Below, piece by piece: positions 36,093 through 44,528 of a DNA stretch of 64,000 nt (position 1 is its first letter; each line of letters starts with the position of its first letter). The notes beneath the pieces are model-generated. The model was not told the origin of the DNA. It ran no database searches and was given only the letters and a program-made list of their open reading frames with translations. The position numbers were made by a program, and so were the translations under genes. The stretch comes from Aquimarina sp. MMG016 (lineage in GTDB: Bacteria > Bacteroidota > Bacteroidia > Flavobacteriales > Flavobacteriaceae), in NCBI RefSeq assembly GCF_018100805.1, contig NZ_JAGJEA010000003.1, positions 248,001-312,000 of the forward strand, read 5' to 3'.

Positions 36093-37439
36093 TTATTCTG
36101 GAGCTTCCATTTCGAAATCTTCCATAAATTTTGTAGTATAATTTCCAGACACATAATCCGGATGATCCATTAATTGTCTATGAAAAGGAACAGTCGTTTT
36201 TATACCTTCGATGATAAATTCATCTAATGCTCTTTTCATTTTATTGATCGCTTCTTCACGAGTTTGTGCAGTAGTAATCAACTTAGCAATCATAGAGTCA
36301 TAATTTGGCGGAATACTATATCCGCTATATACATGAGTATCTACTCTTACTCCGTGTCCTCCGGGGATATGTAAATTAGTGATCTTACCCGGTGAAGGAC
36401 GGAAATCTTTATACGGGTCTTCTGCATTAATTCTACATTCTATAGAGTGCAGCTGTGGGATATAATTTTTACCAGAAATTGGAACTCCGGCAGCAACTAA
36501 TATTTGTTCTCTTATCAAGTCATAATCTACTACTTGCTCTGTAATCGGATGCTCTACCTGAATACGAGTATTCATCTCCATAAAGTAGAAGTTACGGTGT
36601 TTATCTACCAAAAACTCTACTGTTCCTGCTCCTTCATATTTTATATATTCAGCTGCTTTTACTGCTGCTTCACCCATACGCTCTCTTAGGTCATCAGTCA
36701 TAAATGGACTAGGAGTCTCTTCGGTTAATTTCTGATGTCTACGCTGTACAGAACAATCTCGCTCACTTAAGTGGCAAGCTCTACCATTACTATCTCCTAC
36801 AACTTGTATTTCGATATGACGAGGCTCTTCGATCAGCTTCTCCATATACATATCATCATTTCCAAAGGCAGCTTTACTTTCTTGCCTTGCAGATTCCCAA
36901 GCATCTTGCAGGTCTTCTTCTTTCCAAACAGCACGCATACCTTTACCTCCACCACCTGCACTAGCTTTAAGCATTACCGGATAACCGGTCTCTTTTGCTA
37001 CTTTTATACAAGTTTTAAAATCAGGAATTACACCCTCACTTCCTGGTACACAAGGTACACCAGCTTCTATCATAGTAGACTTCGCCGATGCTTTATCTCC
37101 CATTCTGTCAATCATCTCTGCACTTGCACCAATGAATTTGATCTCATGCTCTTCACAGATTTTAGAAAATTTAGCATTTTCGGATAAGAAACCATATCCT
37201 GGGTGTATGGCATCTGCATTAGTGATTTCTGCAGCTGCAATGATATTTGCCATTTTTAAATAAGATTCGCTACTAGGAGCTGGCCCTATACATACAGCTT
37301 CATCAGCAAAACGAACGTGTAGACTATCGGCATCAGCAGTAGAGTATACTGCTACTGTTTTGATACCCATCTCTTTGCAGGTTCTGATTACACGCATTGC
37401 AATCTCACCTCTATTTGCAATTAGAATTTTTTTAAACAT
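36093..37439 (-). CDS. accC: Acetyl-CoA carboxylase, biotin carboxylase subunit
   Basis: 448 aa, normal length. It carboxylates biotin on AccB with ATP and bicarbonate, the first step of fatty-acid synthesis. Visible blocks: [19 protein letters not shown] at the start, the Gly-rich ATP loop [27 protein letters not shown], and [14 protein letters not shown] with catalytic residues. It is the last gene of the yceD-rpmF-fabH-accB-accC group, 91 nt after accB, and is closed by a bidirectional terminator. Carboxyltransferase subunits are not in the window. Confidence 0.97.
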   Translation of the reverse strand: MFKKILIANRGEIAMRVIRTCKEMGIKTVAVYSTADADSLHVRFADEAVCIGPAPSSESYLKMANIIAAAEITNADAIHPGYGFLSENAKFSKICEEHEIKFIGASAEMIDRMGDKASAKSTMIEAGVPCVPGSEGVIPDFKTCIKVAKETGYPVMLKASAGGGGKGMRAVWKEEDLQDAWESARQESKAAFGNDDMYMEKLIEEPRHIEIQVVGDSNGRACHLSERDCSVQRRHQKLTEETPSPFMTDDLRERMGEAAVKAAEYIKYEGAGTVEFLVDKHRNFYFMEMNTRIQVEHPITEQVVDYDLIREQILVAAGVPISGKNYIPQLHSIECRINAEDPYKDFRPSPGKITNLHIPGGHGVRVDTHVYSGYSIPPNYDSMIAKLITTAQTREEAINKMKRALDEFIIEGIKTTVPFHRQLMDHPDYVSGNYTTKFMEDFEMEAPE

Positions 37440-37530
37440 AACTTCTAAAATTTAAAAATCTCAAATTCCAAGATCCAAATTCCAGATCAACTGGATGTAA
37501 GGATTTGTCTATTGGAATTTTAAAATTGGG

Positions 37531-38028
37531 TTATGATGGGTCTATTAAGAAAAGTGGTTGATCAAATTCTACAGGAGAAGAATCATCTACCAATACTTTT
37601 ACTATTTTTCCTGAAACCTCACTTTCGATTTCATTGAAAAGTTTCATCGCTTCGATGATACATAACACATCTCCTTCTTTAATAGAGTCCCCTACTTCTA
37701 CAAAAGTAGGCTTATCAGGAGATGGTTTTCTATAAAGTGTTCCTATAATAGGAGATTTAATCGTTATATATTTTGAAGTATCATCAGATGCACTTTCTTC
37801 TGAAGCTACAGGAGTTGTTGCTACAGGTGCAGCCTGTTGTTGAACCGGTGCTACTGCTTGAGGAGCTACAGGACTACTTACAGGTATCTGTTGTACGATT
37901 GTAGTATCTTTACTATCTTCTGATCCGGTCTTGATGGTGATTTTAACGTCATCCATCTCTAATTTTACTTCGCTAGCGCCGGATTTGGCAACGAACTTGA
38001 TTAAATTCTGAATTTCTTTTAAATCCAT
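37531..38028 (-). CDS. accB: Acetyl-CoA carboxylase biotin carboxyl carrier protein
   Basis: 165 aa. N-terminal helix (IQNLIKFVAKSGASEVKLEM), a Pro/Ala/Gln-rich flexible linker (about 45-85), and a biotinyl domain (about 88-165) with biotinylation site K129 in IIEAMKLFNEIE. It carries carboxybiotin between the biotin carboxylase (accC, next gene) and the carboxyltransferase. It is 30 nt after fabH in the same direction, so it is co-transcribed. Confident. Confidence 0.97.
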   Translation of the reverse strand: MDLKEIQNLIKFVAKSGASEVKLEMDDVKITIKTGSEDSKDTTIVQQIPVSSPVAPQAVAPVQQQAAPVATTPVASEESASDDTSKYITIKSPIIGTLYRKPSPDKPTFVEVGDSIKEGDVLCIIEAMKLFNEIESEVSGKIVKVLVDDSSPVEFDQPLFLIDPS

Positions 38029-38058
38029 AATGTTGTGGGTATTGTGTGTTTTAGTTGT

Positions 38059-39054
38059 TTAGGAATTATAGGCCCATTTTAGATAAATGGCGCCCCAAGT
38101 AAATCCTCCTCCGAAAGAGGCGAATACTATATTATCTCCTTTTTTGAGTTGTTTTTCGTAATCGTGTAACAATAACGGTAACGTTGCTGAGGTGGTGTTA
38201 CCATATCTTTGAATGTTCATAAGAACTTTATTCTCATCTAATTCCATTCTTCTGGCAGTAGCATCAATAATTCGCTTATTTGCCTGATGTGCGATCAACC
38301 AATTTACATCTTCTCCCGTCAAATTATTACGTTCCATGATCTTAGTACTAGCATCAGCCATATTAGAAACTGCATACTTAAATACCGTTTTACCATCTTG
38401 CTGAACAAAATGCTGTCTTTTTGCTACGGTATCTTCTGAAGGAGGTAAAATAGAACCTCCTGCTTCAATCTTCAGGAATTCTCTTCCGATACCATCAGTA
38501 CGCAAGTACTCGTCCTGTAGACCTAAACCTTCTTCATCAGGCTCAAAAAGAACTGCTCCACCACCATCACCAAAGATGATACATGTAGTACGATCTGTAT
38601 AATCAATAATAGATGACATCTTATCTGCCCCTATCAATAGTATTTTTTTATATCGCCCGGATTCTATATAACTAGCAGCTGTAGACATTCCATATAAAAA
38701 GCTGGAACAGGCTGCTTGTAAGTCGTAAGAAAAAGCATTTACCGCACCTATTTCTGATGCCGCGTATGCCGCTGTAGCAGCTACAGGAAGATCTGGAGTA
38801 GCAGTAGCGAAAATCACCATATCTATCTCCTTAGGGTCAAGATTTTTTTTAGCAATCAAATCTTCTGCTGCTTTAATTCCTAAAAAGGAACTCCCTTCTC
38901 CTTTTTCCTTTAGTATTCTACGTTCTTTTATACCTGTACGAGTGGTAATCCACTCATCGTTAGTGTCAACCATAGTTTCTAAAATCTTATTGGTTAACAC
39001 ATAATCTGGCACATATGCGCCTACAGCTGTGATTGCGGCTGTGATTTTACTCAT
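38059..39054 (-). CDS. fabH: 3-oxoacyl-ACP synthase III
   Basis: 331 aa. It condenses acetyl-CoA (or a branched acyl-CoA) with malonyl-ACP to start fatty-acid chains. The catalytic triad is C116 (LQAACSSFLYG), H256 (AHQANKRI) and N286 (RYGNTTSAT). The gene lies between rpmF and accB. In many bacteria plsX sits between rpmF and fabH; here that place is a 294-nt gap without a gene. The order rpmF-fabH-accB-accC nonetheless supports a lipid-synthesis operon. Confidence 0.97.
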   Translation of the reverse strand: MSKITAAITAVGAYVPDYVLTNKILETMVDTNDEWITTRTGIKERRILKEKGEGSSFLGIKAAEDLIAKKNLDPKEIDMVIFATATPDLPVAATAAYAASEIGAVNAFSYDLQAACSSFLYGMSTAASYIESGRYKKILLIGADKMSSIIDYTDRTTCIIFGDGGGAVLFEPDEEGLGLQDEYLRTDGIGREFLKIEAGGSILPPSEDTVAKRQHFVQQDGKTVFKYAVSNMADASTKIMERNNLTGEDVNWLIAHQANKRIIDATARRMELDENKVLMNIQRYGNTTSATLPLLLHDYEKQLKKGDNIVFASFGGGFTWGAIYLKWAYNS

Positions 39055-39293
39055 ATCTTAGTTTTAGTTTCATCTGTTTTTTTATCTTTTTTCAAAGATC
39101 AGATGGAATTCGCAATGGTACTATAACCACTCTAACACAAGATTTTAATCAGTTTTCACCGAAATGTTTTAAAATTCTGCATTATGCTCATTTCACGAGC
39201 TATAGCACAAAAACGCTTAAAAAGTCGTCGAAATTACTAAATTACATGCAAATATGGCGCAAAATAATTGGATTTTGACACATATTCAACTAA

Positions 39294-39324
39294 AAACAAA
39301 AAAACTCTCACAATTGTGAGAGTT
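39294..39324 (-). terminator. Terminator or attenuator after rpmF
   Basis: ACTCTCAC and GTGAGAGT form a perfect 8-bp stem with an AATT loop (39304-39323); the reverse strand then reads a T-run. It would end or attenuate transcription between rpmF and fabH. Confidence 0.75.
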
Positions 39325-39348
39325 CTGGACATAATTTTAACATTATGC

Positions 39349-39546
39349 TTATGCTACTTCTTCTTCTGTATTATCTATAACAATCTGACCTCGGTAGTAT
39401 AATTTACCTTCATGCCAGTGTGCTCTATGATATAAATGCGCTTCTCCTGTAGTAGGATCTGTAGCAATTTGTGGTACAGAAGCTTTATAATGTGTTCTTC
39501 TTTTATCTCTTCTTGTTTTCGAGATTTTTCTCTTAGGATGTGCCAT
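39349..39546 (-). CDS. rpmF: 50S ribosomal protein L32
   Basis: 65 aa basic protein. The start [20 protein letters not shown] is the L32 signature. The zinc-binding Cys pairs found in some L32 proteins are absent, which is common for one of the two L32 types. It is 9 nt after yceD, the conserved partner of rpmF. Its 3' end is followed by a clear hairpin, so ribosomal-protein expression can be uncoupled from fabH. Confidence 0.97.
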   Translation of the reverse strand: MAHPKRKISKTRRDKRRTHYKASVPQIATDPTTGEAHLYHRAHWHEGKLYYRGQIVIDNTEEEVA

Positions 39547-39555
39547 TGCTAGGTA

Positions 39556-40095
39556 TTATTTATCGTTTAATAAGTTTTTTAATTTATCCCAACGAGGATC
39601 TGTCTCCTCATTATCATTTTCTATTGTATTCTCTTTTGGACTTAATTTTTCCAGTTTTTCAAGTATGTCTGATTCTAAAGTTCCATCTTCAACTCCGGGG
39701 TGAACTCTTTTGGGTGGCATTGCCAACACTATAAGTTCATAAATATATTGCTGAACATTAACTTCATAATCCCCATGAGGCAAAATCAAAAGTTCTTCGT
39801 TCTCATCATTATATGCTGAACCAAATTTAACTACCAAAAAGAATTCATTCTCTATAGGCAAATCAAACGGTTCATTGGTCAGATCACAATTTACATTTAC
39901 CGTTCCAGAGGCTTTGAAATCAAGTTCGAACATTGTTGTCTTCTTATTGAAATCCAAATCAATCTTTACAGCAGATGCATTAAACTCATCATACTCAAAA
40001 TGCTCAAAGAACGTATCGTCTATCTCATACTCAAACTGGTGTATTCCTTGCTTCAGTCCAACAAAAGGAATAGTATACTCTTTAAGTTGTTTCAT
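39556..40095 (-). CDS. yceD: YceD/DUF177 family protein
   Basis: 179 aa. It belongs to the DUF177 family whose gene is almost always just before rpmF; plant and bacterial members are linked to 23S rRNA accumulation. Visible family parts: CDLTNEPFDLPIENEFFLVV in the middle, and a C-terminal PHGDYEVNVQQYIYELIVLAMPP segment, followed by DPRWDKLKNLL. The acidic C-terminal helix is usual. It is the first gene of the operon and has a strong promoter element 46 nt upstream. Confidence 0.9.
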   Translation of the reverse strand: MKQLKEYTIPFVGLKQGIHQFEYEIDDTFFEHFEYDEFNASAVKIDLDFNKKTTMFELDFKASGTVNVNCDLTNEPFDLPIENEFFLVVKFGSAYNDENEELLILPHGDYEVNVQQYIYELIVLAMPPKRVHPGVEDGTLESDILEKLEKLSPKENTIENDNEETDPRWDKLKNLLNDK

Positions 40096-40141
40096 TTCAA
40101 CATCAGTTTCATACCACCCACCAATTTGGTTAAGGCGGGTG

Positions 40142-40149
40142 CAAAGATA
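40142..40149 (-). promoter_or_regulatory. Bacteroidota -7 promoter element (TATCTTTG) for the yceD-rpmF-fabH-accBC operon
   Basis: The reverse strand reads TATCTTTG followed by C, a perfect TAnnTTTG, 46 nt before the yceD ATG. The expected -33 position has TTTC rather than TTTG. Confidence 0.7.
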
Positions 40150-40217
40150 ACAAAAAAATGTAATGAAAGTATTTTTATAAACAAAATTATATCAGAAAGT
40201 TAGTACATTTAGTAGTT

Positions 40218-40259
40218 GAGTGATGAGGGCGCTTCGCTTTGCTTGCTGCGAGTGATGAG
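40218..40259. repeat. 10-bp direct repeats flanking a GC-rich insert
   Basis: GAGTGATGAG occurs at 40218-40227 and again at 40250-40259. The 22-nt insert between them (GGCGCTTCGC...TGC) is far more GC-rich than its surroundings. This may be target-site duplication from a small insertion or simple chance duplication. Confidence 0.45.
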
Positions 40260-40435
40260 ATCAGAGATCTATTTAAACACCTATTATTTTTATTTAACAT
40301 AAAAACCGAAGAATTGAAAACAAACTAAGCATTATAAAAAACTATAATTAGAATCTGTTACTAAAATATTTAAGTTTTATATGTTTAGATTTTGGTCTCA
40401 CCTCATACTCAACAACTCACCTTTCCAACACTCAC

Positions 40436-41491
40436 CTACTTCTGTTGTGGTTTACGAGGTTGTTTTTTTAGAGGGTTTTTGGTCAACTCTGCATATTCTT
40501 TTCTATTCTTAAAAATTCTAAGTGCTGCAAAAACGGCTTCTTTAAAAGAACTATTATCTGCTTTATTCTTACCTGCAATTTCGAATGCGGTACCGTGATC
40601 CGGAGAAGTCCTCACCTTATTTAGACCAGCAGTATAATTGACTCCCTTGCCAAAGGATAATGTTTTAAAGGGAATTAATCCTTGATCATGGTATGAAGCT
40701 ACAATAGCATCAAACGCCTTGTAGTTATCAGAACCAAAAAAACTATCTGCAGCATAAGGTCCATAAACCAATTTACCAGATTCATTTATTTTTTTGATCG
40801 TAGGTTTTAATGTCTCTTCATCTTCTTTACCAATAACACCATTATCTCCACTATGAGGATTGATCCCTAATACAGCTATTTTGGGTTTAGCAATAGCAAA
40901 ATCCTGTTTTAAAGCTTTATGAATCGTATTTATTTTTTGCTCTATAAGCTCAGGGGTAATAGTTTCTGCAATATCCTTTACTGCTACGTGGTCAGTAAGC
41001 AACCCCACCTTAAGACCATCGGTAATCATAAACATTAAACTATTACCTTCTAATTCTTGATCCAAATAATCTGTATGGCCGGGGAATTTAAATTCTTCAG
41101 ACTGAATACTACGCTTATTAATTGGTGCAGTTACCAAAACATCTATTTCATCATTTTTTAAAGCTGTGGTCGCTGCTTTTAATGATTTTATCGCATAGCC
41201 TCCAATTTTTAGATCTTCTTCCCCAAATTTGATATCTACACCTTCTTTCCACACATTAAGCACATTGATTTTACCGTCAAGTATTTGAGAAGTCTTATCA
41301 ATTCCATGAAGACTAGTATTAATGCTGTATTGTTTTTTCAAAAAAGAAAGAATCTTTACTGAAGCAAAAATCACTGGAGTACAAAAATCCAGCATTCGGG
41401 AATCCTCAAAAGTTTTCAGTACCACTTCACTCCCTATACCATTAAGATCACCTATAGAAATTCCTAATCTTATTTTTTCTTCTTTCTTCAT
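40436..41491 (-). CDS. pdxA: 4-hydroxythreonine-4-phosphate dehydrogenase
   Basis: 351 aa. It oxidises 4-hydroxythreonine-4-phosphate in DXP-dependent pyridoxal phosphate synthesis. Conserved segments: ISIGDLNGIGSEVVLKTF at the start, VTAPINKRS, FPGHTDYLD, LGINPHSGDNG and the metal/substrate region ASYHDQGLIPFKTL with RTSPDHGTAFEIAG. Length is normal, with a basic C-terminal tail (KNPLKKQPRKPQQK). It is divergent from riboflavin synthase (78-nt gap), giving a pair of cofactor genes. Confidence 0.96.
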   Translation of the reverse strand: MKKEEKIRLGISIGDLNGIGSEVVLKTFEDSRMLDFCTPVIFASVKILSFLKKQYSINTSLHGIDKTSQILDGKINVLNVWKEGVDIKFGEEDLKIGGYAIKSLKAATTALKNDEIDVLVTAPINKRSIQSEEFKFPGHTDYLDQELEGNSLMFMITDGLKVGLLTDHVAVKDIAETITPELIEQKINTIHKALKQDFAIAKPKIAVLGINPHSGDNGVIGKEDEETLKPTIKKINESGKLVYGPYAADSFFGSDNYKAFDAIVASYHDQGLIPFKTLSFGKGVNYTAGLNKVRTSPDHGTAFEIAGKNKADNSSFKEAVFAALRIFKNRKEYAELTKNPLKKQPRKPQQK

Positions 41492-41569
41492 GCTTTAATC
41501 AGTATTTTTGATCTTTTGAATAAGGTTTCAAACTTTAAGGTCACAAATTTAACTAAATAATTCGCATTT

Positions 41570-42160
41570 ATGTTTACAGGTATCATTGAAGAATTAGGAA
41601 TGATTACATCTTTACAAAACGATAAGGAAAATCTGGATATTACGGTACGTGCGAATTTTACTTCAGAATTAAAAATCGATCAGAGTGTTGCGCATAACGG
41701 AGTTTGCCTTACTGTAGTTTCGATCAAGGGTGACACCTATACGGTTACCGCTATTAAAGAAACCTTGGATAAAACTAATTTAAGCGACCTTAAAGAAGGA
41801 CATCTCGTTAATCTGGAACGAGGAATGAAACTTGGAGCTAGACTGGATGGCCATATTGTACAAGGCCATGTAGATCAAACGGCAGTTTGTACAGCAATCT
41901 CTGAATCAGATGGTAGTTGGTATTTTACTTTTAGTTATGATCCTGCATTAAGCAATATTACCATAGAAAAAGGTTCTGTAACCGTTAACGGGGTGAGCCT
42001 TACTGTGGTTAATTCTAAAAAGCACGAATTTAGCGTAGCTATTATTCCTTACACTTATGAACATACTAATTTTAACACATTCCAGAAAGGAACTACCGTC
42101 AACTTAGAGTTTGATGTAATTGGTAAATATGTGAAAAGAATTACAGAATTAGGAAAATAA
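41570..42160 (+). CDS. ribE: Riboflavin synthase (alpha subunit)
   Basis: 196 aa. It dismutates two 6,7-dimethyl-8-ribityllumazine into riboflavin. The two tandem lumazine-binding barrels are visible: MFTGIIEELG start with AHNGVCLTVV in the first, and LDGHIVQGHVDQTA with VNGVSLTVV in the second. It is a single gene divergent from pdxA. No FMN riboswitch-like sequence fits in the 78-nt leader, so regulation must be of another kind. Confidence 0.96.
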   Translation: MFTGIIEELGMITSLQNDKENLDITVRANFTSELKIDQSVAHNGVCLTVVSIKGDTYTVTAIKETLDKTNLSDLKEGHLVNLERGMKLGARLDGHIVQGHVDQTAVCTAISESDGSWYFTFSYDPALSNITIEKGSVTVNGVSLTVVNSKKHEFSVAIIPYTYEHTNFNTFQKGTTVNLEFDVIGKYVKRITELGK

Positions 42161-42189
42161 GCAAATCCTAAAAAGAAGTAGAACCAAAG

Positions 42190-42345
42190 CTAAACCAGTT
42201 CTACCTCATTAAATTTAAAAAGTGAAACTTTGTTTTTCTCGATCTTTAGAAGTACCCCTGCTAAGTCTTTTAGGTGTGAGCAGGATTCGAAATCTAATAC
42301 TTTACCAAAATACTGGCTTTTAGCATCAATTACTTTATACCGCAT
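42190..42345 (-). CDS. Small unknown protein (51 aa)
   Basis: An open frame from ATG (42345, reverse) to TAG (42190-42192) encodes 51 residues starting MRYKVIDAKSQYFGK and ending KFNEVELV. Codon choice and alternation of hydrophobic and charged residues look protein-like rather than random, and the start resembles a small beta-rich fold. There is no strong ribosome-binding site. It lies just after riboflavin synthase, convergent with it. Tentative. Confidence 0.45.
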   Translation of the reverse strand: MRYKVIDAKSQYFGKVLDFESCSHLKDLAGVLLKIEKNKVSLFKFNEVELV

Positions 42346-42730
42346 AACTACTTTTTTTAATTTTTGTATTCCTTGTATATTCTGTATGTTCTTTCCCCAA
42401 AAAACATGCCAGACAAGATAAATTCGATTATAAATATAATAGGAGCGCTATTTTTTTAAAAATAAACTTATTAGGTTTTATTAACAACCATAGTGTTATT
42501 ATATCCCCATATCTTATTCTTTATATATAGCTTTTTCTCCACCTACTTCTACGTATCTAATTGTTTTTTAATTACTTGTAAATATAATTTTTATGCTCAC
42601 CCTTCACTTCCCAAAGTGTTAATTCTTCTATTTCAGATCTTAAAAAACCATAATATTTTATTAAACTTTAGCATATACAGAATATTTCGGAATAGGGTTT
42701 GTTATGAATTTATATCAAAATATTAATGAA

Positions 42731-42759
42731 TTTGATAATTGGAATTATTCCTAATTTTG
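42731..42759 (+). promoter_or_regulatory. Promoter (TTTG-N17-TAATTTTG)
   Basis: TTTG at 42731-42734 and TAATTTTG at 42752-42759 with 17-nt spacing fit the Bacteroidota -33/-7 pattern. A second -7-like box, TATTTTTG, follows at 42760-42767. It should drive the 42850-43188 gene. Confidence 0.6.
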
Positions 42760-42782
42760 TATTTTTGTTATGGAATTATTCC
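42741..42782. promoter_or_regulatory. Twin operator-like sites GGAATTATTCC
   Basis: The 11-mer GGAATTATTCC occurs at 42741-42751 and, identically, at 42772-42782, 31 bp apart (about three helical turns). Each copy is itself an inverted repeat (GGAAT-T-ATTCC). The first lies between the -33 and -7 boxes, the second just after the -7 boxes. This is the geometry expected for cooperative repressor binding on one face of the DNA. Confidence 0.6.
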
Positions 42783-42849
42783 AAATTTACTTAAACCCAA
42801 ATCTTGTATAAATGGCACCATAAATACCTGATGAAAATGATTTTATGTT

Positions 42850-43188
42850 ATGAGCGGTATGAATTACGAAATACAAAATAGAAAGCTAAAGTCCTATAAA
42901 CATACTTTTGATTACAACTTTTGTAAACGGAAATATGATGAATACGCCCGAATGGAGTTAAAAGAGTTTCAGGAATGCTTGAAAAATCCTCAAAAACTAG
43001 GAGAAATCGGACACCTTTGTTGTTTTATTCTTTGGGTTAAAAACAAAGAAAGACACGAATATAGAGATAGTCTTGGAGATTATGGGCTAATCCATTTACT
43101 TTTTCACTGTGTAGAAAATAAACATGATGTAAATAATCATGCAGAATATATCCACATGCTTTTTAAAGAAGATATTAAACTGGTATAA
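42850..43188 (+). CDS. Hypothetical protein (about 110 aa) with Cys-rich core
   Basis: 112 aa from ATG 42850; the ATG at 42859 (MNYEIQN) is an equal alternative. No signal or membrane helix. It is rich in charged and aromatic residues, with Cys at HTFDYNFCKRKYDE, FQECL, HLCCFILW and LLFHCVEN and several His (NNHAEYIHMLF). A metal-binding or thiol function is possible but unproven. No family recognised. It stands alone behind an unusual operator-bearing promoter at the start of the accessory region, so tight regulation is likely. Confidence 0.55.
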   Translation: MSGMNYEIQNRKLKSYKHTFDYNFCKRKYDEYARMELKEFQECLKNPQKLGEIGHLCCFILWVKNKERHEYRDSLGDYGLIHLLFHCVENKHDVNNHAEYIHMLFKEDIKLV

Positions 43189-43222
43189 TTCTAATAGCAT
43201 TATACCAGTATATTATATTTAG

Positions 43223-44371
43223 TTATTTATCAACTTCTTCTTTTGGAATTGCGATTTCATTTTCCTCTTCAGGAATTCTCTTCTTTAGCATTAGGATCTG
43301 TCCTAAATGGCTAGATTGATGTTCCATGACATGAAACCAGGCAAAGTGATTGTTCATTGGTGCACCAGGCCAAGATTTTTCCAGCCACTCATCGTTACGT
43401 TTTTTTAATTCTTCTATAGTTTTCTTTCTAACCTCTTTATAAATATCCAGGTAATACGAAATTGGTTTTCCTTGAAATTTTTCTCTTGCCTCTTCTCCAA
43501 GACTAAGACCAGCTTGCCATTGTTCTTTTTCCTCATCATTGAATCTACGATTCTCAAAAGTCATGTTTTGGTAAATCTTTTCTGCGGCAGCTAGGTGCAT
43601 TACCAGTGCTCCAATCCTGTTTGCTTTTTCATCAAGAAGATGGTCGGTTTGTCTTATATCTAAATCTTTTACCACTCTTTCGACCCTATTACTTAGATTG
43701 TTAAGCATAGAGATCAGTGTTCCAATCTGTGGGGTAAACCCTTCTTCTACTGTGATATAATTAGAAGAATCCTGTTGCACTTCTCTTCCTTCAATCAATA
43801 AAGCAGACTTACCACTATGAGACTTATCAGTAGATTTAAAAGTGTAACCTTTAACCTTTAAAACATTTTTTTCTTTATCAGTATCTTGTTGCCATCCCGG
43901 AATGTTATCCTTGTCTACTTTATTCTCGAAACCCGGATTACTAACATCTACCTTTTGATATTCTCCTCCTTCTTCTTTAAAAAAGAGTTCAAAATCATCA
44001 AAGTAAAAGTTACCATTACTCACCACATAAGCTCCAAAAGTCAGTTTTTCTGCATATTCATCAAAATGTCCCTCAATCTCATAAGGTGACCATTTTGGTT
44101 TTATCAAAATACTGTCTTGAACACTTGCCCCAAAACCATTTTCGTCATTCTTGTTTTCTACTCCTGCCCAAAGTGCAGCTACACTATTGTCATTACTACC
44201 TTCGGTTTTAAGATAGGCGCGCACCTTAAACTGTACCTTCTTTTTTGTTTTCACTGCTACTTCTTGCTCAAAAGAAACCCATTCTCTGGTTATTTCTTTA
44301 GTCTGAGCTGTTAAGGTGTAGATAGACAATAGGAAACCTCCTATTATCAAAGATAATTTGTTGAATTTCAT
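43223..44371 (-). CDS. Secreted protein with beta-sandwich domain and C-terminal DinB-like domain
   Basis: 382 aa from ATG 44371, which gives a clean signal peptide (MKFNKLSLIIGGFLLSIYTLTAQ without the last residues); an upstream ATG adds nine residues. About 25-195 is a carbohydrate-binding-module-like sandwich (KKKVQFKVRAYLKTEG, FYFDDFELFF). About 225-380 is a DinB-superfamily four-helix bundle with possible metal ligands at H (LVMHLAAAEKIYQ), and at HVMEHQSSHLGQILMLKKR. DinB-like proteins often are thiol-dependent transferases or metal-binding; a secreted fusion with a sandwich domain is uncommon. Single gene. Function unknown. Confidence 0.75.
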   Translation of the reverse strand: MKFNKLSLIIGGFLLSIYTLTAQTKEITREWVSFEQEVAVKTKKKVQFKVRAYLKTEGSNDNSVAALWAGVENKNDENGFGASVQDSILIKPKWSPYEIEGHFDEYAEKLTFGAYVVSNGNFYFDDFELFFKEEGGEYQKVDVSNPGFENKVDKDNIPGWQQDTDKEKNVLKVKGYTFKSTDKSHSGKSALLIEGREVQQDSSNYITVEEGFTPQIGTLISMLNNLSNRVERVVKDLDIRQTDHLLDEKANRIGALVMHLAAAEKIYQNMTFENRRFNDEEKEQWQAGLSLGEEAREKFQGKPISYYLDIYKEVRKKTIEELKKRNDEWLEKSWPGAPMNNHFAWFHVMEHQSSHLGQILMLKKRIPEEENEIAIPKEEVDK

Positions 44372-44451
44372 TTTTTGATTGATTTGTTTATTCCCCAATT
44401 AAGCTTGCTAAATTACAACCTTTTTTAAATAATTCTATATAAACTAATTGC

Positions 44452-44486
44452 AAAAAAAGCTCTGAGAAATTCACCTCAGAGCTTTT
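44452..44486 (-). terminator. Strong Rho-independent terminator
   Basis: GCTCTGAG and CTCAGAGC form a perfect 8-bp stem, with an A-run on the left and TTTT on the right. It lies after the 44529-46427 gene (reverse strand), whose transcript it should end. Confidence 0.85.
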
Positions 44487-44528
44487 ACAGGATTAGGATT
44501 ATCCAATCATTTTTATCAAATTACTTAC

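Larger units (their letters stand above)
40096..40435. other. Intergenic region between pdxA 3' end and yceD
   Basis: This 340-nt stretch holds the yceD promoter (40142-40149), a pair of 10-bp direct repeats with a GC-rich insert (40218-40259), and otherwise AT-rich sequence with no gene seen on either strand. Confidence 0.5.
42346..42849. other. Long AT-rich intergenic region with regulatory sites
   Basis: These 504 nt contain no convincing gene. The left and middle parts are AT-rich without visible structure. The right part (42731-42782) holds the promoter and twin operator-like sites described separately; an untranslated leader follows. Confidence 0.5.

Noticed and set aside
41492..41569. 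FMN riboswitch before riboflavin synthase
   Set aside because: The leader is only 78 nt, AT-rich and shared with the divergent pdxA; the conserved RFN-type blocks are not there.
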